Assembly (NCBI GenBank): GCA_003455945.1
Contig: DMPQ01000092.1
Location: forward strand, 36,003 to 44,154
From: Planctomycetaceae bacterium
GTDB taxonomy: Bacteria > Planctomycetota > Planctomycetia > Pirellulales > Pirellulaceae
DNA length: 8,152 nucleotides
Direction: 5' to 3'
The translations under genes and the position numbers were made by a program. Positions 6,702 to 8,152 of this stretch are shown piece after piece. Every line of letters starts with the position of its first letter. Positions within the stretch are counted from its first letter, which is position 1. The notes under the pieces are model-generated. The model saw only the letters and a program-made list of their open reading frames with translations, was not told the origin of the DNA and ran no database searches.

Positions 6702-7757
6702 ATGCGGTGCCCGATGACCGGCGCGCGACTCGATCCGCTCGGCGACGACTTTCCTTCCCCTGACGTACTCCGCTGGCTCGGGCCCCATGCCGCCGGTCGT
6801 CGCTGGCGAGCGCTGCAGGGAGCCGGCGGGTTCAGCGGCGCTCGGTTCTGGCGAGGAGAGTCGGTCGGCATGCTTGCGACCGATCGCAAGCCTCGCGATC
6901 TCTGTCTGCGAGCGTGGCCGCCGCAGCATCCCGACGACGCGCGACTCGATCGGATCCATCGCTTGCTCGAACTCGCCGCCTCGCTCCCGTTCGTGCCGGT
7001 TCCGTATCGCGGCCAGGATGGTCGCAGTTGGTGCGTCGCTGACGGAACCCGTTTCGAGTGCACCGACTGGATGCCGGGCGAGGCGTGGGATCCCGAGTCG
7101 TCGACGCCGCTTGACCCGCTGAGACTGGCGGCCGCCTTTCGAGCCGTCGGTCGACTCCATCGCGCCTGGCGACCGGAGCGGATCGAACGAGCGATCGCGC
7201 CGGCGGTGCGCGAGCGGTTCGACCTGCTGCGGCGCTGGAGCGAACAGGATCAGGGGGCGCTGATTGCCGTGGCGCGCTCCGATCGCTCGCTGCCGCTCCG
7301 CCAGACGGGACTGGCTCTGCTCGACCGTCTGGCGTCGCGGATCGATCAGGCGCGCCGGCGACTGGCGCCGTGGCTCCTGAGGCCATTGCCGATCCGCCCC
7401 TGTGTCCGCGACCTTCACGCCGCACATCTGCTGTTCGTCGGGACCGAGGTGACCGGCATCGTCGACTTCGGAGCGCTCCGGGACGACACGATCGCGACCG
7501 ATCTCGGTCGGCTCGCCGGAAGTCTGGTCGAGGACCAGGCAGACGGCTGGCAGATTGCCGCAACGGCCTATGCCGAGACGAGCGGCGAGAGCGAGCCGGG
7601 GATCTGGGAAGCGGCTCGCGATCTCGAGTTCGTCGGGCTCGTCCTGGGGCTCGCCAACTGGCTCCGCTGGCTCTGGCTCGACCGTCGCACCTTCGACGAT
7701 CTGCCGTCGGTCGAGCGACGGATCCGCCGGCGAATCGCAAGACTCGACCGGGTGTAG
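6702..7757 (+). CDS. Aminoglycoside phosphotransferase (APH)/choline-kinase-fold family protein, substrate unknown
   Basis: 351 residues from ATG 6702, the first start after the E2 stop. The frame is open further upstream inside E2, an ATG at 6714 is also possible, and neither has a clear SD. N-lobe: GGFSGARFW at 42-50, a nucleotide-loop-like motif, then LCLRAWPPQHP at 67-77. C-lobe: CVRDLHAAHLLF at 234-245 and IVDFGALRDDT at 253-263, then ATDLGRL. This matches the APH pattern HGDLHxxNLL ... DFG, with the catalytic Asp237 and the metal-binding Asp255 kept. The usual HG before the Asp is VR, and the usual metal-binding Asn is His242. I recall similar RDxxHxH forms in planctomycete APH-like proteins but cannot verify this. 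The family phosphorylates small molecules (aminoglycosides, choline, homoserine and others); there is no basis for claiming antibiotic resistance. Its position 31 bases after E2 suggests the same operon. Confidence 0.75.
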   Translation: MRCPMTGARLDPLGDDFPSPDVLRWLGPHAAGRRWRALQGAGGFSGARFWRGESVGMLATDRKPRDLCLRAWPPQHPDDARLDRIHRLLELAASLPFVPVPYRGQDGRSWCVADGTRFECTDWMPGEAWDPESSTPLDPLRLAAAFRAVGRLHRAWRPERIERAIAPAVRERFDLLRRWSEQDQGALIAVARSDRSLPLRQTGLALLDRLASRIDQARRRLAPWLLRPLPIRPCVRDLHAAHLLFVGTEVTGIVDFGALRDDTIATDLGRLAGSLVEDQADGWQIAATAYAETSGESEPGIWEAARDLEFVGLVLGLANWLRWLWLDRRTFDDLPSVERRIRRRIARLDRV

Positions 7758-7774
7758 GGAACAGTCACTTCGCG

Positions 7775-7804
7775 TTGACCCTGTCGATGGCCGATTACTA
7801 GACT
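7775..7804 (+). promoter_or_regulatory. Weak sigma-70-like promoter candidate after the APH gene
   Basis: TTGACC at 7775-7780, five of six consensus positions, is followed after 18 bases by TAGACT at 7799-7804, four of six. It begins 17 bases after the APH stop and points into a region without a recognised gene. It could serve a downstream gene beyond the window or a small RNA, or be chance. Confidence 0.22.
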
Positions 7805-7839
7805 GACGAACTTCCGACCATCGTCCGGACGTCCGCACT

Positions 7840-7896
7840 GCCGCCGCGTTGTTCGCGCCCCGAAGCCCCCATCGCTTCGACTCGGCAAACGGCGGC
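7840..7896 (+). repeat. Nested inverted repeats
   Basis: GCCGCCG at 7840-7846 can pair with CGGCGGC at 7890-7896. Inside this lies a second stem, CGAAGC 7861-7866 with GCTTCG 7874-7879, around a seven-base loop. Short stems are frequent by chance in GC-rich DNA, so only the nesting makes this worth recording. Confidence 0.35.
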
Positions 7897-7967
7897 GACT
7901 GGCGAATCGGCGAGAGATTCAGAGGGCGAGTCCGACCGCTCTGCCGACCTCGGCCGAACGTATTGTC

Positions 7968-7994
7968 AGGAGGGGCCCGATTCGGGCGTCTCCT
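7968..7994 (+). repeat. 27-nt imperfect hairpin
   Basis: AGGAG at 7968-7972 pairs with CTCCT at 7990-7994. After a G-T wobble and one G-G mismatch, GCCCG at 7975-7979 pairs with CGGGC at 7983-7987 over an ATT loop. It lies about 210 bases after the APH stop. There is no T-run after it, only CTCCTTGGG, so a classical terminator is doubtful. A weaker terminator, an RNA element or a protein site are alternatives. Confidence 0.45.
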
Positions 7995-8026
7995 TGGGAA
8001 AGGCAAACGATCGCGGGGACGGAGCG

Positions 8027-8044
8027 TCGGCACGTCGGTGCCGA
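8027..8044 (+). repeat. 7-bp stem-loop
   Basis: TCGGCAC at 8027-8033 pairs perfectly with GTGCCGA at 8038-8044 over a GTCG tetraloop. No T-run follows. With the hairpin at 7968 it makes this non-coding tail rich in possible structure. Confidence 0.4.
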
Positions 8045-8152
8045 TCGTTCGCTCCCGACGCGGGGCGTTCGAGGGACCGGCGGCTGTTGCGGCCGAACCG
8101 ATCGACGCTCCCGACGGCTCGCCGAAACGAAGTCCCCGGTTGGTGACCGACC

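Larger units (their letters stand above)
7758..8152 (+). other. Intergenic region after the APH gene, no confident gene
   Basis: No recognisable protein is encoded in these 395 bases on either strand. A frame from GTG 8038 stays open to the right edge but has no SD and no recognisable product. Several inverted repeats and one promoter-like pair are listed separately. No clear Rho-independent terminator with a T-run is visible after the APH stop. Confidence 0.55.

Noticed and set aside
6702..7757. Antibiotic-resistance phosphotransferase
   Set aside because: The fold is APH-like, but the catalytic loop is divergent and the gene sits with metabolic genes. No resistance subtype can be recognised.
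6600..8033. 477-codon minus-strand ORF across the APH gene and the tail
   Set aside because: It is mostly antisense to the APH gene and the E2 end, has Arg/Pro/Ser-rich composition and no recognisable domain. I saw no ribosome binding site for it.
1..8152. CRISPR arrays, insertion sequences, prophage or toxin-antitoxin genes
   Set aside because: No regularly spaced repeats, transposase motifs, terminal inverted repeats or phage-type genes were seen on reading the window.

Overview
This GC-rich window carries four confidently called protein genes, one candidate small ORF and one 5'-truncated gene boundary, all on the + strand. The best guess for the source is a Gram-negative-type aerobic or microaerobic bacterium, possibly a planctomycete. 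The guess rests on the cbb3-oxidase maturation genes and on an APH-family protein whose motif (RDxHxxH instead of HGDxxxxN) resembles sequences I associate with Planctomycetes. No rRNA or other lineage marker is present, so the assignment is tentative.

Region 1 (1-2637) is the end of a cbb3-type cytochrome oxidase maturation cluster. It holds a CcoI/FixI copper P1B-ATPase cut by the left edge, followed after four bases by a 53-codon ccoS with a strong ribosome binding site. CcoI loads copper and CcoS is needed for cofactor insertion into the oxidase. The oxidase genes (ccoNOP, ccoG, ccoH) would be expected to the left, outside the window.

Region 2 (2638-3234) has no confident conserved gene. 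It does contain a tandem direct repeat, a 13-bp palindrome, a promoter-like TTGACA element and a 63-codon GTG-started ORF. That ORF has a good Shine-Dalgarno and overlaps the next gene's start by ATGA. It could be an upstream coupling peptide or leader for the operon.

Region 3 (3235-7757) reads as one operon: a fused alpha-beta E1 of a 2-oxo acid dehydrogenase complex (closest in motifs to branched-chain 2-oxo acid dehydrogenase), a lipoyl-bearing E2 seven bases later, and an aminoglycoside-phosphotransferase-fold protein 31 bases after that. E1 would decarboxylate the 2-oxo acid and reductively acylate the lipoyl-lysine of E2, and E2 would pass the acyl group to CoA. The E3 lipoamide dehydrogenase is not in the window. 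The E2 has Asn in place of the catalytic-motif Asp (HRVLNG rather than HxxxDG), which is the most notable protein-level oddity here.

Region 4 (7758-8152) has no confident gene. It contains a weak promoter-like pair just after the last stop codon and several inverted repeats, one of them a strong 27-nt hairpin. This could be a structured 3' end, a small RNA, or simply GC-rich intergenic sequence. I see no CRISPR array, insertion sequence, tRNA or rRNA. Nothing in the window is clearly a new system; the best leads are the variant E2 active site, the coupled small ORF, and the E1-E2-APH grouping.
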